64,000 nt of DNA from JAMLHH01 sp037189845 (GCA_037189845.1 JBBCIS010000002.1:124001-188000), one strand, 5' to 3'. Positions 35,721 through 45,597 are shown, counted from the first letter of the stretch. The notes: generated by a model not told the origin, from the sequence alone. Program-made: numbers and translations.

Positions 35721-38102
35721 ATGTTCCGAATTCCGGCACTTTTGGCACTCATTCTTATTGTATCGATCCATTCGGCTTTAGCAGGTATCATCCAGGGAAA
35801 TATTTCAGACGAAATCAATAATGAACCGATTATCGGAGCTGCTGTAAAAATACAGAATTCAGCTACAGGAGGAATTTCCGACGAAAATGGCTTTTTTAAA
35901 ATAGAAGATCTACCTACCGGGCTGTATAATATTTCTGTCAGCTATATTGGCTATGAAACTGCAAATTTTTACGAAATCCAGGTCAGTGATGCCATTCCGG
36001 CCATTTTAAATATCCGGCTCAAAGAATCCGGTGTAGAATTATCTGTTACAGAGGTTACTTCCGGCGCTTTCAGAAGAAATGCAGAATCTCCCGTTTCACT
36101 GAACAGCATTGGGGTCAATGAAATTCAGCGATCTCCCGGAGGAAACCGGGACATTTCCAAAGTAGTACAATTATTGCCGGGAGTAGCTACCGGTTCTACT
36201 TTCAGAAATGATTTGCTCATCCGTGGCGGTGCTTCTTCTGAAAACAAGTATTACTTAGACGATATAGAAATTCCAACTATCAACCACTTTACAACACAAG
36301 GCGCTTCGGGCGGCTCCAACGGATTGATCAATGTAGATTTTATTCAGCAGGTAGATTTTTATTCGGGAGCATTTCCAGCTAACAGGAATAATGCATTGAG
36401 CTCTGTATTTGAATTTTCACAAAAAGAAGGAAGAAGTGACAGAGTTGGTTTTACTGCTACTGTAGGAGCCAGTGATATAGGTCTGACACTCGAAGGTCCT
36501 ATGGGCAAAAAATCTACTTTTTTGCTATCTGCACGCAGATCGTACTTACAATTTCTATTTAAAGCATTAGGGCTACCTTTCTTACCTACGTACAATGATT
36601 TTCAGTTCAAAACAGTACACAAATTCAATAAAAAGCACGACCTGACCATTCTCGGAATCGGTGCAATTGATGATTTTAATCTCAATCTGGATAAAGATGA
36701 GACTGAGGAAGACAGGTATCAGTTGGGATACTTACCATATTTCGACCAATGGAATTATACAATAGGTGCTCGGTACAGATATTTCACTGACAATGGTACG
36801 CTGATGGTGGTAGCAAGCAGAAGTATGCTGGGTAATAAAATCTCAAAATATGCCAACAACCAGGTTAATAATGAGGAGCTGAAACTCTATTCTATTGATT
36901 CCAAAGAAGCTGAAAACAAGCTCAGAATTGAACATACTATCAGAAAGAAAGGATTCAGAATCAACTATGGTTTTCAATATGAAATAGCCAGATATACCAA
37001 TAATACCTTCAGAAGAACGGTCATCACATCAGGTCTTCCACCTTTGGAATACAACAGTATCCTGAACTTACAGAAATACGGAGCTTTTGCTCAGGTAAGC
37101 AAAAAATATTTCAAGGACAAGCTTTCCTTATCAGCAGGATTACGTTGGGATGGAACAAATTATTCTTCCAAAATGTCGAATCCACTCAAACAGACATCTC
37201 CCAGACTATCTGTTTCTTATCAAATCCTAGATGCGCTATCTGTCAGCGCCAATGCCGGTATTTATTATCAGATGCCTGTCTATACTATACTCGGATATAG
37301 AGAAGCAGATGGTTCACTGGTCAATCAGGATGCGCTCAGATATATTCAGAATCAACAGCTTGTCGGTGGCATAGCTTATACGCTTCCATCCAATACTAAA
37401 TTTTCAATAGAAGGATTTTACAAGAAATACAATAACTATCCCATGCTGTATGGCAAAGGAATATCTTTTGCCAATGAGGGCGGCGACTACGGAATAGCAG
37501 GTGACGAACCAGCCAATTCCACTTCCAAAGGAAAAGCTTATGGTGTAGAATTTTTAGTGCAACAGAAATTATATAAAAACTTTTACGGTATCTTTTCCTA
37601 TACTTATTACAGAACACTTTTTACAGATACTGCCGGGAAGTATATTCCTGCCAGCTGGGATTATCATCACATAGCGAATCTTGCATTAGGTTATAAATTC
37701 AAAAAGAACTGGGAAATAGGTATCAGATGGTCAGCGAGAGGAGGAATTCCATACACACCTTATGACGAAGAGCTTTCATCACTGAGAAGTCTCTGGGATG
37801 CCAATAACAGAGGGATTTTAGATTATTCCAGATACAATGCTGAAAGATTAAAACCTTATACTCAGCTAGATATTCGCGTAGATAAAAAATGGTTCTTCCG
37901 GAAATGGAACCTGAATGTATATTTTGACATCAGAAACTTATACAAAAGCACACAGAATTTTGCACCGAATCTTACTATAGTGAGAGATTCAGATAATCAG
38001 CCTGTTTTGAATCCGGACAATCCTCTTTATTATCAAACAAAATATCTGAACGGCGACAACAGTACGCTTTTGCCGTCCATCGGTATCGTGGTGGGGATGT
38101 AG
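35721..38102 (+). CDS. TonB-dependent outer-membrane receptor
   Basis: A 793-residue receptor. It has a signal peptide (about 1-21), a carboxypeptidase-regulatory-like domain (about 22-105, IIQGNISDEINNEPIIGA), a plug domain (about 115-235, with VVQLLPGVATGSTFRNDLLIRGG) and a C-terminal beta-barrel that ends in an aromatic-poor VVGM. The substrate is not evident. There is no SusD-like partner, so it is not a typical polysaccharide-utilisation pair. The frame is open to 35622, but the signal peptide starts at 35721. Confidence 0.92.
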   Translation: MFRIPALLALILIVSIHSALAGIIQGNISDEINNEPIIGAAVKIQNSATGGISDENGFFKIEDLPTGLYNISVSYIGYETANFYEIQVSDAIPAILNIRLKESGVELSVTEVTSGAFRRNAESPVSLNSIGVNEIQRSPGGNRDISKVVQLLPGVATGSTFRNDLLIRGGASSENKYYLDDIEIPTINHFTTQGASGGSNGLINVDFIQQVDFYSGAFPANRNNALSSVFEFSQKEGRSDRVGFTATVGASDIGLTLEGPMGKKSTFLLSARRSYLQFLFKALGLPFLPTYNDFQFKTVHKFNKKHDLTILGIGAIDDFNLNLDKDETEEDRYQLGYLPYFDQWNYTIGARYRYFTDNGTLMVVASRSMLGNKISKYANNQVNNEELKLYSIDSKEAENKLRIEHTIRKKGFRINYGFQYEIARYTNNTFRRTVITSGLPPLEYNSILNLQKYGAFAQVSKKYFKDKLSLSAGLRWDGTNYSSKMSNPLKQTSPRLSVSYQILDALSVSANAGIYYQMPVYTILGYREADGSLVNQDALRYIQNQQLVGGIAYTLPSNTKFSIEGFYKKYNNYPMLYGKGISFANEGGDYGIAGDEPANSTSKGKAYGVEFLVQQKLYKNFYGIFSYTYYRTLFTDTAGKYIPASWDYHHIANLALGYKFKKNWEIGIRWSARGGIPYTPYDEELSSLRSLWDANNRGILDYSRYNAERLKPYTQLDIRVDKKWFFRKWNLNVYFDIRNLYKSTQNFAPNLTIVRDSDNQPVLNPDNPLYYQTKYLNGDNSTLLPSIGIVVGM

Positions 38103-38450
38103 TCTCCCAACAAAGCGCGAATATAATCCTTAAAGAGTGTCTGTTAAGCCTATGAAATGTTCAGGGTTTTGGGTCTTATACGGATTGTAATTTCAAAATT
38201 ACACAATCTTTACCAGTGTAGCAATCAAAAGAATAATGAGACGAAGTTAAAACTGATCTGTATTGAATTCACAATCGGTATTAGCGGACAGCGCATAGCT
38301 CGTGTTAGCGTAATTTCAGAATCTCAACAACTTATTCTCATTGAATAGTAGTTCAAAAATTAGTTAAAACAGTGTATAGTAAAAACATTACCCGGGCAGG
38401 TATCGTATATCTTTCTATTGATATAATTTTTTCACTAAAATATTTTAATA
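38103..38450. other. Intergenic region without a recognised gene
   Basis: About 350 bases before dps with no convincing coding frame. It contains GCGGACAGCGCATAGCTCG followed by TGTTAGCG (38284-38310), text resembling CTCGTGTTAGCATC at 45481-45494. A TATCTTTC box at 38408-38415, one base from the -7 consensus, may belong to the dps promoter. Confidence 0.35.
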
Positions 38451-38927
38451 ATGAAACCGAATATTGGACTTACAGAAAAGAACCTGAAAGACTCTTGTCA
38501 ACTCCTCAATAACTGCCTGGCAGATGCCCACATTTTATACATCAAGCTGCGTAAATATCACTGGAATCTGAAAGGTGATAACTTTATGGAGCTGCATAAA
38601 GTTTTTGAGGAGCAATATACCATCATGCAGCAAGCTATAGATGAAATCGCTGAAAGAGTGAGCCAGCTGGGTGGTTATGCCATCGGTACGACTACTGAAT
38701 TTGCTGAACATTCTTCCTTAAAGGAAGCTCCGGGTAAAAATCCCGCTGATAATCTCGAAATGGTCAGAGAACTGATGGAGGATCATGAAACTATCATCAA
38801 AAGCCTGAGAAAAGGTATTGATGATGCTGACGAGAAATTTTCGGATCAGGGAACGGCAGATTTTCTGACCGGTCTGCTGAAAGGTCACGAGAAAATGGCA
38901 TGGATACTTAGACGATATTTTAAATAA
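38451..38927 (+). CDS. dps: DNA-protection ferritin-like protein Dps
   Basis: A 158-residue Dps. The ferroxidase-site residues are visible in LRKYHWNLKGDNFMELHKVFEEQY (His about 39, Glu about 54) and in QAIDEIAERVSQLGGYAIG. Dps forms dodecamers that oxidise and store iron using peroxide and bind DNA in stress. The N-terminus is short with a few Lys residues. It has its own terminator with a UUCG loop, so it is monocistronic. Confidence 0.92.
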   Translation: MKPNIGLTEKNLKDSCQLLNNCLADAHILYIKLRKYHWNLKGDNFMELHKVFEEQYTIMQQAIDEIAERVSQLGGYAIGTTTEFAEHSSLKEAPGKNPADNLEMVRELMEDHETIIKSLRKGIDDADEKFSDQGTADFLTGLLKGHEKMAWILRRYFK

Positions 38928-39010
38928 TCCTTGAGATATACACTTTTCCAATCTCCTAAAATAACAGGCTGATTTACGGACTCTGTTTTCAGGGGGATAA
39001 GATTCTTTTG

Positions 39011-39049
39011 TCTGCGCTTAGGCTTCGGTTTGAGCGCAGATGATTTTTT
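39011..39049 (+). terminator. dps terminator with UUCG tetraloop
   Basis: TCTGCGCTTAGGC (39011-39023) and GTTTGAGCGCAGA (39028-39040) pair over 13 positions, several G-T, closed by TTCG, then TGATTTTTT. The following 230 bases up to 39279 hold no gene that I can see. Confidence 0.85.
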
Positions 39050-39279
39050 AAAGCAACAACTGTGTGTTTAATATACAGGATGGTATACTAAAACTAACAA
39101 AACACACAGACATTTCTATTTTAAAGGTTATTATTTGCTACTAATGCACGAATTGTAATTTTCGACATATCATACATTTTTTACTATCTCTAAACAATCT
39201 GATTACCTGCTAAGATTAATCAAGTGATTAGTGAATTCGTGGCTATTTTTTTAGATAGTTGCCTGTCTAATTTCACATC

Positions 39280-40485
39280 TTATCTGCCAAATCTGAACCA
39301 TTTTGACAAATGATGTTTTTTCCCTTTTAGCCAATCGGAGACCATATCCATTCCGGCGACCGAAAAGGTAATGCCATTGCCTCCGAATCCCAGTACAAAA
39401 TAGGAATTTCTGAAATCCTGATGTTCTCCTATATAGGGTAATCCGTCTTTCGTTTCCCCGAAAGTTCCAGCCCAGGCGAAATCAGGATGAAAGGTCAGAT
39501 CAGGAAATATTTTCTGAAAATCAGCATGCAGCTTTTTTGATTTTTTACAGATAAGCTCGTTCCGTTTTTGCGGATTCTGAAATTCTTCATCCTCACCTCC
39601 TATCAGAAATCTGTGATCATCAGTAGTACGCATATAGAGATATGGTTCTGCTGTATTCCAGATCAGCAGGTCTTTATATTTTCGGAAAATTTCACCGTCG
39701 ACCTCTGAAACTATCGCATATGAGCTGAGCAGCTTTACAAACTTTTCCGGTATCATATTCGCCGCTTCGTACCCTACACAGTAAATCACTTTTTTTGCCT
39801 TAATGCAAGTTCCGGTAGATGTATGGCAAAGATTGAATCCTTTTTTATATTCTACTTTGAGCAGCTCGGTTTTATCGTATACCCGTAATCCCTTATCTGT
39901 ATTGTACCGGTGCAATTCATGTGCTAACATAAAAGCATCTACACTGGCTCCCTGCCCGGAAAGAATACCTCCATGTGTATGATGAATTCCGTATTTATCC
40001 AGAATCTCATCCGGCTCCATCCATTGCACTTCATAACCTGCATTCTTCCTCGCTTCATACTCTGTTTTCAACCAGGAGACATCTTTTTTCCATGCAGCAA
40101 AATACAATGAGCTCTTCTTTGTGAATCCCGCTTCGGAATGAATACCGGCAGCAATTTCTCCTAAACGATCAATAGCGTCATCGCATGCATCATAGCTCGC
40201 ACGTGCACCTTCCTCTCCTATCATTGCTGTCAGCCGGTACAGTGGTGTATCTATTTCATACTGAAGCATAGATGTGGTGGCAGAAGAGCTCCCGTTGCAC
40301 ACTTCTCTTTTATCTATCAGGACAGTGTCATATCCTTCTCCAACACATTGATGGGCAATCAGGCTACCTGTAATACCTCCACCTATTATCAGCACTTCAC
40401 ACTCTGTATTTTGCCATAAAGAAGGATAAGAAGACAATAATCCATTCTTTATCAGCCAAAAAGGTTCATTTGATTTTAAATCCAT
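39280..40485 (-). CDS. FAD-dependent oxidoreductase (DAO family)
   Basis: A 401-residue flavoenzyme of the D-amino-acid-oxidase/glycine-oxidase type. The dinucleotide-binding motif is LIIGGGITGSLIAHQCV (about 31-47), followed by the acidic strand end VLIDKREV. The C-terminal part has WAGTFGETKDGLPYIGE and FGGNGITFSV, typical of the family's FAD contact. Substrate cannot be told; relatives often act on small amines. It has no gene partner within an operon distance. Confidence 0.87.
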   Translation of the reverse strand: MDLKSNEPFWLIKNGLLSSYPSLWQNTECEVLIIGGGITGSLIAHQCVGEGYDTVLIDKREVCNGSSSATTSMLQYEIDTPLYRLTAMIGEEGARASYDACDDAIDRLGEIAAGIHSEAGFTKKSSLYFAAWKKDVSWLKTEYEARKNAGYEVQWMEPDEILDKYGIHHTHGGILSGQGASVDAFMLAHELHRYNTDKGLRVYDKTELLKVEYKKGFNLCHTSTGTCIKAKKVIYCVGYEAANMIPEKFVKLLSSYAIVSEVDGEIFRKYKDLLIWNTAEPYLYMRTTDDHRFLIGGEDEEFQNPQKRNELICKKSKKLHADFQKIFPDLTFHPDFAWAGTFGETKDGLPYIGEHQDFRNSYFVLGFGGNGITFSVAGMDMVSDWLKGKKHHLSKWFRFGR

Positions 40486-40608
40486 CTTCTTTGTTTATAC
40501 ATGATCAGACTTTAGATAAACTGTGTCTGTCAGTATTTTGATTCAAACCGATGGATCTTTTTAAAGTATTCTTATAATTTTCAAGCAGCTTAAAAATCAG
40601 AACAGATA

Positions 40609-41583
40609 CTATTTCTTTTGAGAGATCCGCCATCGCGTTTCCCGCCATGCTTTTTGCTCCTCTTTAGAAAGAAAGCTCCAGGCAACAATTCTGCTGGTTT
40701 TATTACCTGTTCCGAGCGGAATAGTTTTGGTCTGTTCTATACCAATTTCTTTCAGAGCCTGATCGACCCTTTTCAGATTGGAAGATTTAGAAACTAAAGT
40801 TGAAAACCAGAAACAGTTGCCGGTGAAACTTTTGCTTTCTGTTATCATTTGCTGAATGAAAGCTAACTCTCCACCTGGATAAATCAATTCATTATTGATT
40901 CCTGCAAAATTGAGCGCAGGAGCAGCCGTTTTTTTACCGGACAGATTCTGAACTTTTCTTTGGGTTCCTTTCCGGGCTTCTTCTGCTGAAGCGTGAAATG
41001 GTGGATTACACATCGTAAAATCAATTTTTTCATCACGGTTCAGGACTCCTTTGAAAATTGATTGGGGATTTTTCTGTAATCTGCACTCGATTTTATCTTT
41101 CAGAGAGTCATTCGAGTCCACAATATGCTGAGCAGATGCTATTGATTTTGGGGAAATGTCTGACCCAATAAATGTCCAGCCATATTCTGTAACACCAATG
41201 ACTGGATAAATACAACTAGCTCCCGTCCCGATATCCAAACCTTTGACATCTTTTCCGGCGGGAATCTTTCCAAAATTACTTTGCAATAACAGATCTGCTA
41301 TATAATGTAGATAATCTGCTCTCCCGGGAATAGGCGGACAGAGATTTTCTTTCGGAAAATCCCAGCTTTTGATGCCGTAATAATGATGCAATAATGCTTT
41401 ATTGAGCAATTTCACAGCTTCCGGGTGAGCAAAATTCACGGAATCTTCACCATATTTATTAGGTTGAATATGACGAACCAGTAAAGGTTCCACTGCTTTT
41501 AAAGCATTCAGATCATAAGGTTCCCGGTTCTTGTTCCGGGGATGAAGTCTTGTTTTTTCCTGAGATTTTTTGGGCTGGTTCAT
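40609..41583 (-). CDS. rlmF: 23S rRNA (adenine-1618-N6)-methyltransferase RlmF
   Basis: A 324-residue class I methyltransferase of the RlmF (YbiN) family. Motif I is KGLDIGTGASCIYPVIG (about 109-125) and motif IV is TMCNPPFHAS (about 191-200). The N-terminus has the family's LHPRNKNREPYDLNAL start and a LNFAGINNELIYPGGEL segment follows motif IV. It methylates A1618 of 23S rRNA in E. coli. It stands alone on the minus strand. Confidence 0.93.
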   Translation of the reverse strand: MNQPKKSQEKTRLHPRNKNREPYDLNALKAVEPLLVRHIQPNKYGEDSVNFAHPEAVKLLNKALLHHYYGIKSWDFPKENLCPPIPGRADYLHYIADLLLQSNFGKIPAGKDVKGLDIGTGASCIYPVIGVTEYGWTFIGSDISPKSIASAQHIVDSNDSLKDKIECRLQKNPQSIFKGVLNRDEKIDFTMCNPPFHASAEEARKGTQRKVQNLSGKKTAAPALNFAGINNELIYPGGELAFIQQMITESKSFTGNCFWFSTLVSKSSNLKRVDQALKEIGIEQTKTIPLGTGNKTSRIVAWSFLSKEEQKAWRETRWRISQKK

Positions 41584-41775
41584 ATTCTAACTGGCGATTA
41601 CAAAAGTAGTTAAAATACACAGGCTTATCTAAACAGTCGGATTACCTGATGGTAAGAATAAGATAAGGCCAAAGGCATCAGTATCCATTAGAACACTTAC
41701 TATTCAGTAAATATTTTCTTTAAATTTTAAGATTAAAAAAAGTAATAGAAGCATATCAAAAATACCATTTGGGAG

Positions 41776-41812
41776 AATTTTTTAAACCCACAATTGTTTC
41801 AGTTTAAAAATT
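41776..41812. promoter_or_regulatory. Inverted repeat upstream of abiE operon
   Basis: AATTTTTTAAAC (41776-41787) and GTTTAAAAATT (41802-41812) are near-perfect inverted arms ending 17 bases before the AbiEi start. AbiEi antitoxins are known to repress their own operon by binding inverted repeats, so this is the likely operator. Confidence 0.5.
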
Positions 41813-41828
41813 ACTATAAATTAGTATT

Positions 41829-42611
41829 ATGAGTACCCAAAAAACATCAAAAATAAACCAACTATTACAGGCTCAATTACCCGGTACCATATTTACCAGT
41901 TCCTGGATGGTGGAAAATGGATACAGTCCTGAGCTACAAAAACAATATCGAAAAAGTCATTGGTTAGAATCCATAGGATTTGGTGCCATGAAACGGACAG
42001 GAGAAAATATCACCATAGAAGGAGCATTGTCTGCCTTACAACATCAGCTAAAAATCCCTGTTCATATTGGAGGGAAGTCTGCCTTAAGTCTACAGGGAAA
42101 AGCGCAATACCTGCACTTCGGAGAAACCAAAACAACTCTATTCAGTCCTCTCAAGGAAAACTTACCTAAATGGTTTCGTGAATATCCCGCATTGAGATAT
42201 AGTTATACATATACTCAAAGCAACTTTTTGCCTGCCGGCATCGGAATGACAGATTTCATTTCCGGAGGTTTTCAACTCAGGATATCATCTCCTGTCAGAG
42301 CAATCATGGAATGTCTTTATCTGGCACCGAAAGAACAATCTCTGATAGAGTGCTATGAAATATTTGAAGGACTTAACAATCTGAGGCCACAAAGCGTTCA
42401 GCAATTGCTTGTGTCCTGTAATTCCGTAAAAGTTAAAAGATTATTTCTCTTTATGGCTGAAAAAGCCGATCATAAATGGTTGGAATATATAGATTTAAAA
42501 ATTATCGATTTAGGAACAGGGAAAAGAAGCATAGTATCTAACGGAATCTACGAGTCAAAATATCAAATCACAATCCCAAAAGAATTAAAAAAAGATGAAG
42601 GAGGAATATAA
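41829..42611 (+). CDS. abiEi: Type IV antitoxin, AbiEi family
   Basis: A 260-residue AbiEi-type antitoxin with an N-terminal winged-helix domain (about 1-90; PGTIFTSSWMVENGYSPELQ) and a C-terminal domain (about 100-260) including the SSPVRAIMECLYLAP motif. In the AbiE system this protein represses its operon and counteracts the AbiEii toxin without direct binding. Its 3' end overlaps the toxin start by 17 bases, giving translational coupling. An inverted repeat sits in the promoter. Confidence 0.85.
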   Translation: MSTQKTSKINQLLQAQLPGTIFTSSWMVENGYSPELQKQYRKSHWLESIGFGAMKRTGENITIEGALSALQHQLKIPVHIGGKSALSLQGKAQYLHFGETKTTLFSPLKENLPKWFREYPALRYSYTYTQSNFLPAGIGMTDFISGGFQLRISSPVRAIMECLYLAPKEQSLIECYEIFEGLNNLRPQSVQQLLVSCNSVKVKRLFLFMAEKADHKWLEYIDLKIIDLGTGKRSIVSNGIYESKYQITIPKELKKDEGGI

Positions 42612-43497
42612 GAAACAAGTAATGCTGTTATTGGACACCCTTCCATTTTTAGCGGAAGAAAACAACTTAGCATTGCACGGAGGGACCGCTATTAATCTAT
42701 TTTTGAGAAATATGCCGCGTTTGTCAGTAGATATAGACCTTACATATCTCCCTGTAGAAGACAGAAACACTTCTTTATACAAAATTGCAGAAACGCTGAA
42801 AAGAATTAAAAAACGATTAGAATCAGGATTGAAGGAAGTTTCAATTGTACCCAAAACAGATACCGGCAAACTTTTTATTAACAGAGGGAATATTTCCATT
42901 AAGCTGGAAGTTAATCTTGTAGGTCGTGGTGTCTTCAGCGATCCGGTTCAGTTAATTTTATCCGAAAAAGCACAGGATGAATTCGATACATTTGTCGAAG
43001 TGAAGGCAGTCCCTTTCGAACAACTATATGGAGGCAAAATATGTGCTGCTTTAGACCGTCAACATCCTAGAGATATTTTTGATATAAAATATTTACTGGA
43101 AACTGCAGGATTTCCGGAATCACTAAAAGCAGGTTTTTTCTATAGTCTGCTGGGAAGCGAAAGACCAATTTTCGAAATTCTCAATCCCAATCGGCTGAAT
43201 CAACGTGAAGCACTGGTCAATCAATTTGAAGGAATGACATCAGAACCATTCACCTCTAATGATTATGAAAATACACGAAATGAATTAATCGGCATCATAC
43301 AAAGTACATTAACTAAAGAGGAGAAAGATTTCCTGATAAAATTCAAAGAATTACAGCCCGACTGGTCACTTTATAACTATGAGCAATTTCCCTCTGTTAA
43401 GTGGAAGCTATTGAATTTGCAAAAATTAAAAGATAAAAATCCAGCAAAATATAAGGAACAACTCAATCGCCTCCGGACATTTTTATCTACAGAATGA
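42595..43497 (+). CDS. abiEii: AbiEii/AbiGii nucleotidyltransferase toxin
   Basis: A 300-residue minimal nucleotidyltransferase. The key motif GGTAINLF (about 28-35) is followed by RLSVDIDLTY with the two metal-binding Asp residues (about 45-47). The Lys of YGGKICAALDRQHPRDIFDIKYL completes the DUF1814 pattern. Relatives modify tRNA 3' ends or other RNAs and cause growth arrest after phage infection. The gene appears intact. It overlaps the antitoxin gene and ends three bases from the convergent methyltransferase gene. Confidence 0.9.
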   Translation: MKEEYKKQVMLLLDTLPFLAEENNLALHGGTAINLFLRNMPRLSVDIDLTYLPVEDRNTSLYKIAETLKRIKKRLESGLKEVSIVPKTDTGKLFINRGNISIKLEVNLVGRGVFSDPVQLILSEKAQDEFDTFVEVKAVPFEQLYGGKICAALDRQHPRDIFDIKYLLETAGFPESLKAGFFYSLLGSERPIFEILNPNRLNQREALVNQFEGMTSEPFTSNDYENTRNELIGIIQSTLTKEEKDFLIKFKELQPDWSLYNYEQFPSVKWKLLNLQKLKDKNPAKYKEQLNRLRTFLSTE

Positions 43498-43499
43498 TT

Positions 43500-44213
43500 T
43501 CACTTAAATCCGACATAGGAAGCAAAGCACAGATTTTTGTGTAATACATCTATATCCCTGAACCCTGCTTTAGACAAAAGATCCAATTGATATAATAATG
43601 GTCTCGGAGAATCTTCTTTCACGATATAATCAAATACTTTCTGCTGATACTCTCTGTCCTGCAATGCTGCCAGATAATCACCATACCGGATATCATAAAT
43701 AATATGCTGCATCTTTTCATGGCTTTGATGCACCAAATCAAATACCCATAGACTCCCTCCGGGTTTCAGTAAATAATATAATCTTTTGAATGCACGTTCC
43801 CAATCCTGATCATCTCTTAAATGATGTAAAACAGCAGTTGCAATGATGACATCAAATCCGGATGCCGATAAAAGGGCTTCACGAAAATCTCCTTTTATGA
43901 TCTGTACTGAACCTTTATTTTCTGCTATAGTTCTTTCCTGTGCTTTTTGCAGCATCGGCCAACTCAAATCCACTAAAGTCACGTCTGCCTGCTGTACTTT
44001 CTGTAGTAAACGAACGGAGTAATTGCCTGCTCCGCATCCGATATCCAGCACATTGATTTTCTGTGGATAAAGATGAGCGATGCTGTCCGTGATGAGATCC
44101 ATATTAAAACGGGCATCCAACGTGGTCGCCTGGCCGGTCTCTATATTTGAAAAACGCTCAACATCGTGGTCAAAACGCTGTTCAATTTCTTCTAAGGTAG
44201 ATTTATTCTTCAT
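43500..44213 (-). CDS. Class I SAM-dependent methyltransferase
   Basis: From ATG 44213 the product has 237 residues. Motif I is INVLDIGCGAGNYSVRLL (about 52-69), motif II acid lies in VTLVDLSWPML, and the post-motif FDVIIATAVLHHLRDDQDW marks motif IV. It is a small-molecule type methyltransferase; target unknown. A divergent LysR regulator starts 84 bases away, with a palindromic T-N11-A site between, so the pair probably forms a regulated unit. The open frame reaches 44297 but the sensible start is 44213. Confidence 0.85.
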   Translation of the reverse strand: MKNKSTLEEIEQRFDHDVERFSNIETGQATTLDARFNMDLITDSIAHLYPQKINVLDIGCGAGNYSVRLLQKVQQADVTLVDLSWPMLQKAQERTIAENKGSVQIIKGDFREALLSASGFDVIIATAVLHHLRDDQDWERAFKRLYYLLKPGGSLWVFDLVHQSHEKMQHIIYDIRYGDYLAALQDREYQQKVFDYIVKEDSPRPLLYQLDLLSKAGFRDIDVLHKNLCFASYVGFK

Positions 44214-44279
44214 GATATCTTTTTCACAAAGAAAAAGTAGAAAACTATACTTTAAAAGTATCATTTTTATCATAAATTC

Positions 44280-44294
44280 ATACCAAACAGGTAT
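44280..44294. promoter_or_regulatory. LysR-type operator (T-N11-A)
   Basis: ATACC-AAACA-GGTAT is a perfect 5-bp palindrome with the T-N11-A form bound by LysR-type regulators. It ends 2 bases before the lysR start codon, so binding should repress the regulator, and it faces the divergent methyltransferase promoter. Confidence 0.5.
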
Positions 44295-44296
44295 CA

Positions 44297-45157
44297 ATGG
44301 AAATCAGACATTTGATTTACTTTAAAACTCTGGCTGAAACTTTACATTTTGGCAAGGCGGCAGAACGGCTTTTTATTTCGCAGCCTCCACTCAGCAGACA
44401 AATAAAAGATCTGGAGAATGAGCTGGGAGTTGTTCTGTTTCTGCGCAATAATAAGAGAGTCGAGCTGACGGATGCCGGAAAATATTTTCTGACTCAGACA
44501 GATGCACTGATACAACAGCTCGAGCATGCTAAAAATACTGTCCTTCAGATTCATCAACATGTCAGTGGTGATTTCAAGCTGGGATATATCACCTCCACTC
44601 CTAAATCTTTGCTTGCCAATGTGCTGAAAAACATTGAAATAACTTATCCATACCTTCGGGTGCATCTTTATGAGACTTCTACACAAAAGCAGCAGCTGGC
44701 ACTGGAAAACGGCAAATTAGATCTGGGTATACTCAGGATGCCTGTGTTTTCGAAACAACTGGTTACTGTAGATTTATTGAAAGAAGGTCTGTGTATCATA
44801 GGTCCTGAAAATTCTGTCATGAGCATTTCTGAATTTAAGAAGACTAATTTTATCTGCTTTAATCAACAGTATGCTCCTGATTATCAGCAGCTCGTGGTCA
44901 ATGCCTGTAAAAGGTTGGGATTTGAACCGAATGTTGTACATCAATGTAACACGATGCATTCTATCGCTGAGCTCGTTCACCACGGATTAGGTCTGGCGGT
45001 CGTACCACAATCATTCATCTGTGAAAAATCTTCCTGGAAATTCAACGTCTACCCTATTGATACAAAAATTGCTGTCACTGAAACTGTTTTAGCTTATCAT
45101 TCGGAAAATCGTTCTCCTGTTTTACAGAAAATTATTGCTTTTATTCAGGAACAATAG
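44297..45157 (+). CDS. LysR-family transcriptional regulator
   Basis: A 286-residue LysR protein. The N-terminal winged helix-turn-helix (about 1-60) reads FGKAAERLFISQPPLSRQIKDLE. The effector domain (about 88-280) has the FKLGYITSTPKSLLANVL start and a HGLGLAVVPQSF segment near the end. The CbnR/AlsR-like sensor suggests an aromatic or small organic acid effector, without certainty. It is divergent from the methyltransferase gene. Confidence 0.9.
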   Translation: MEIRHLIYFKTLAETLHFGKAAERLFISQPPLSRQIKDLENELGVVLFLRNNKRVELTDAGKYFLTQTDALIQQLEHAKNTVLQIHQHVSGDFKLGYITSTPKSLLANVLKNIEITYPYLRVHLYETSTQKQQLALENGKLDLGILRMPVFSKQLVTVDLLKEGLCIIGPENSVMSISEFKKTNFICFNQQYAPDYQQLVVNACKRLGFEPNVVHQCNTMHSIAELVHHGLGLAVVPQSFICEKSSWKFNVYPIDTKIAVTETVLAYHSENRSPVLQKIIAFIQEQ

Positions 45158-45539
45158 TCATTGGTCAGATGTATTGTATCTTTTGACCATAGATAACAGG
45201 TATCGACCATCTTCCGTCCTCAGTCAAGGGGCAGCTGTATTTTATTTTCGCCCTCTGATATAGCTACTATATCAGTAAATCTAAAATCACAATTGCTCAC
45301 ACCCTGATTGCTTATGGCTTCGAGTGTCCTCAGCCATCGCGACAGGAAAATCGAAAATCATCATTTACGACTTTGCTTATTACTGTTTCCCCTCCGTTTT
45401 TGCAGATTTCCAGATGCTTCCAGTTCAACAAACTCACTGACCACAGCATGACATTTTACTTCGTTGTCGTTTATCTTATCTCGTGTTAGCATCATTTGCT
45501 TATTGCCCGTTGCTTAATTACAGATCTTGCCAACGTTTA
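45158..45539. other. Intergenic region with one palindrome
   Basis: Nearly 400 bases without a plausible gene. CTGATATAG-CTA-CTATATCAG (45255-45275) is a perfect 9-bp palindrome without a T run. CATGACATTTTACTT also occurs at 11206-11220, and CTCGTGTTAGC recalls 38299-38309. It looks like shuffled intergenic repeat text. Confidence 0.4.
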
Positions 45540-45596
45540 ATACCATATATCCCGCAAATAATACCATATTTATCGCATCCATCATCCGTAAATTTG
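45540..45596 (+). promoter_or_regulatory. AraC promoter with paired direct repeats
   Basis: ATACCATAT occurs at 45540-45548 and 45561-45569, 21 bp apart (two helical turns), each followed by a similar TCCCGCA/TATCGCA. This is the arrangement expected for AraC-type binding. TAAATTTG (45589-45596) is a perfect -7 box, so the regulator probably controls its own promoter. Confidence 0.5.
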
Positions 45597-45597
45597 T

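Noticed and set aside
38284..38310. Integron attC-like site (GTTAGC text)
   Set aside because: The GTTRRRY core is not matched and no paired site or cassette array is seen.
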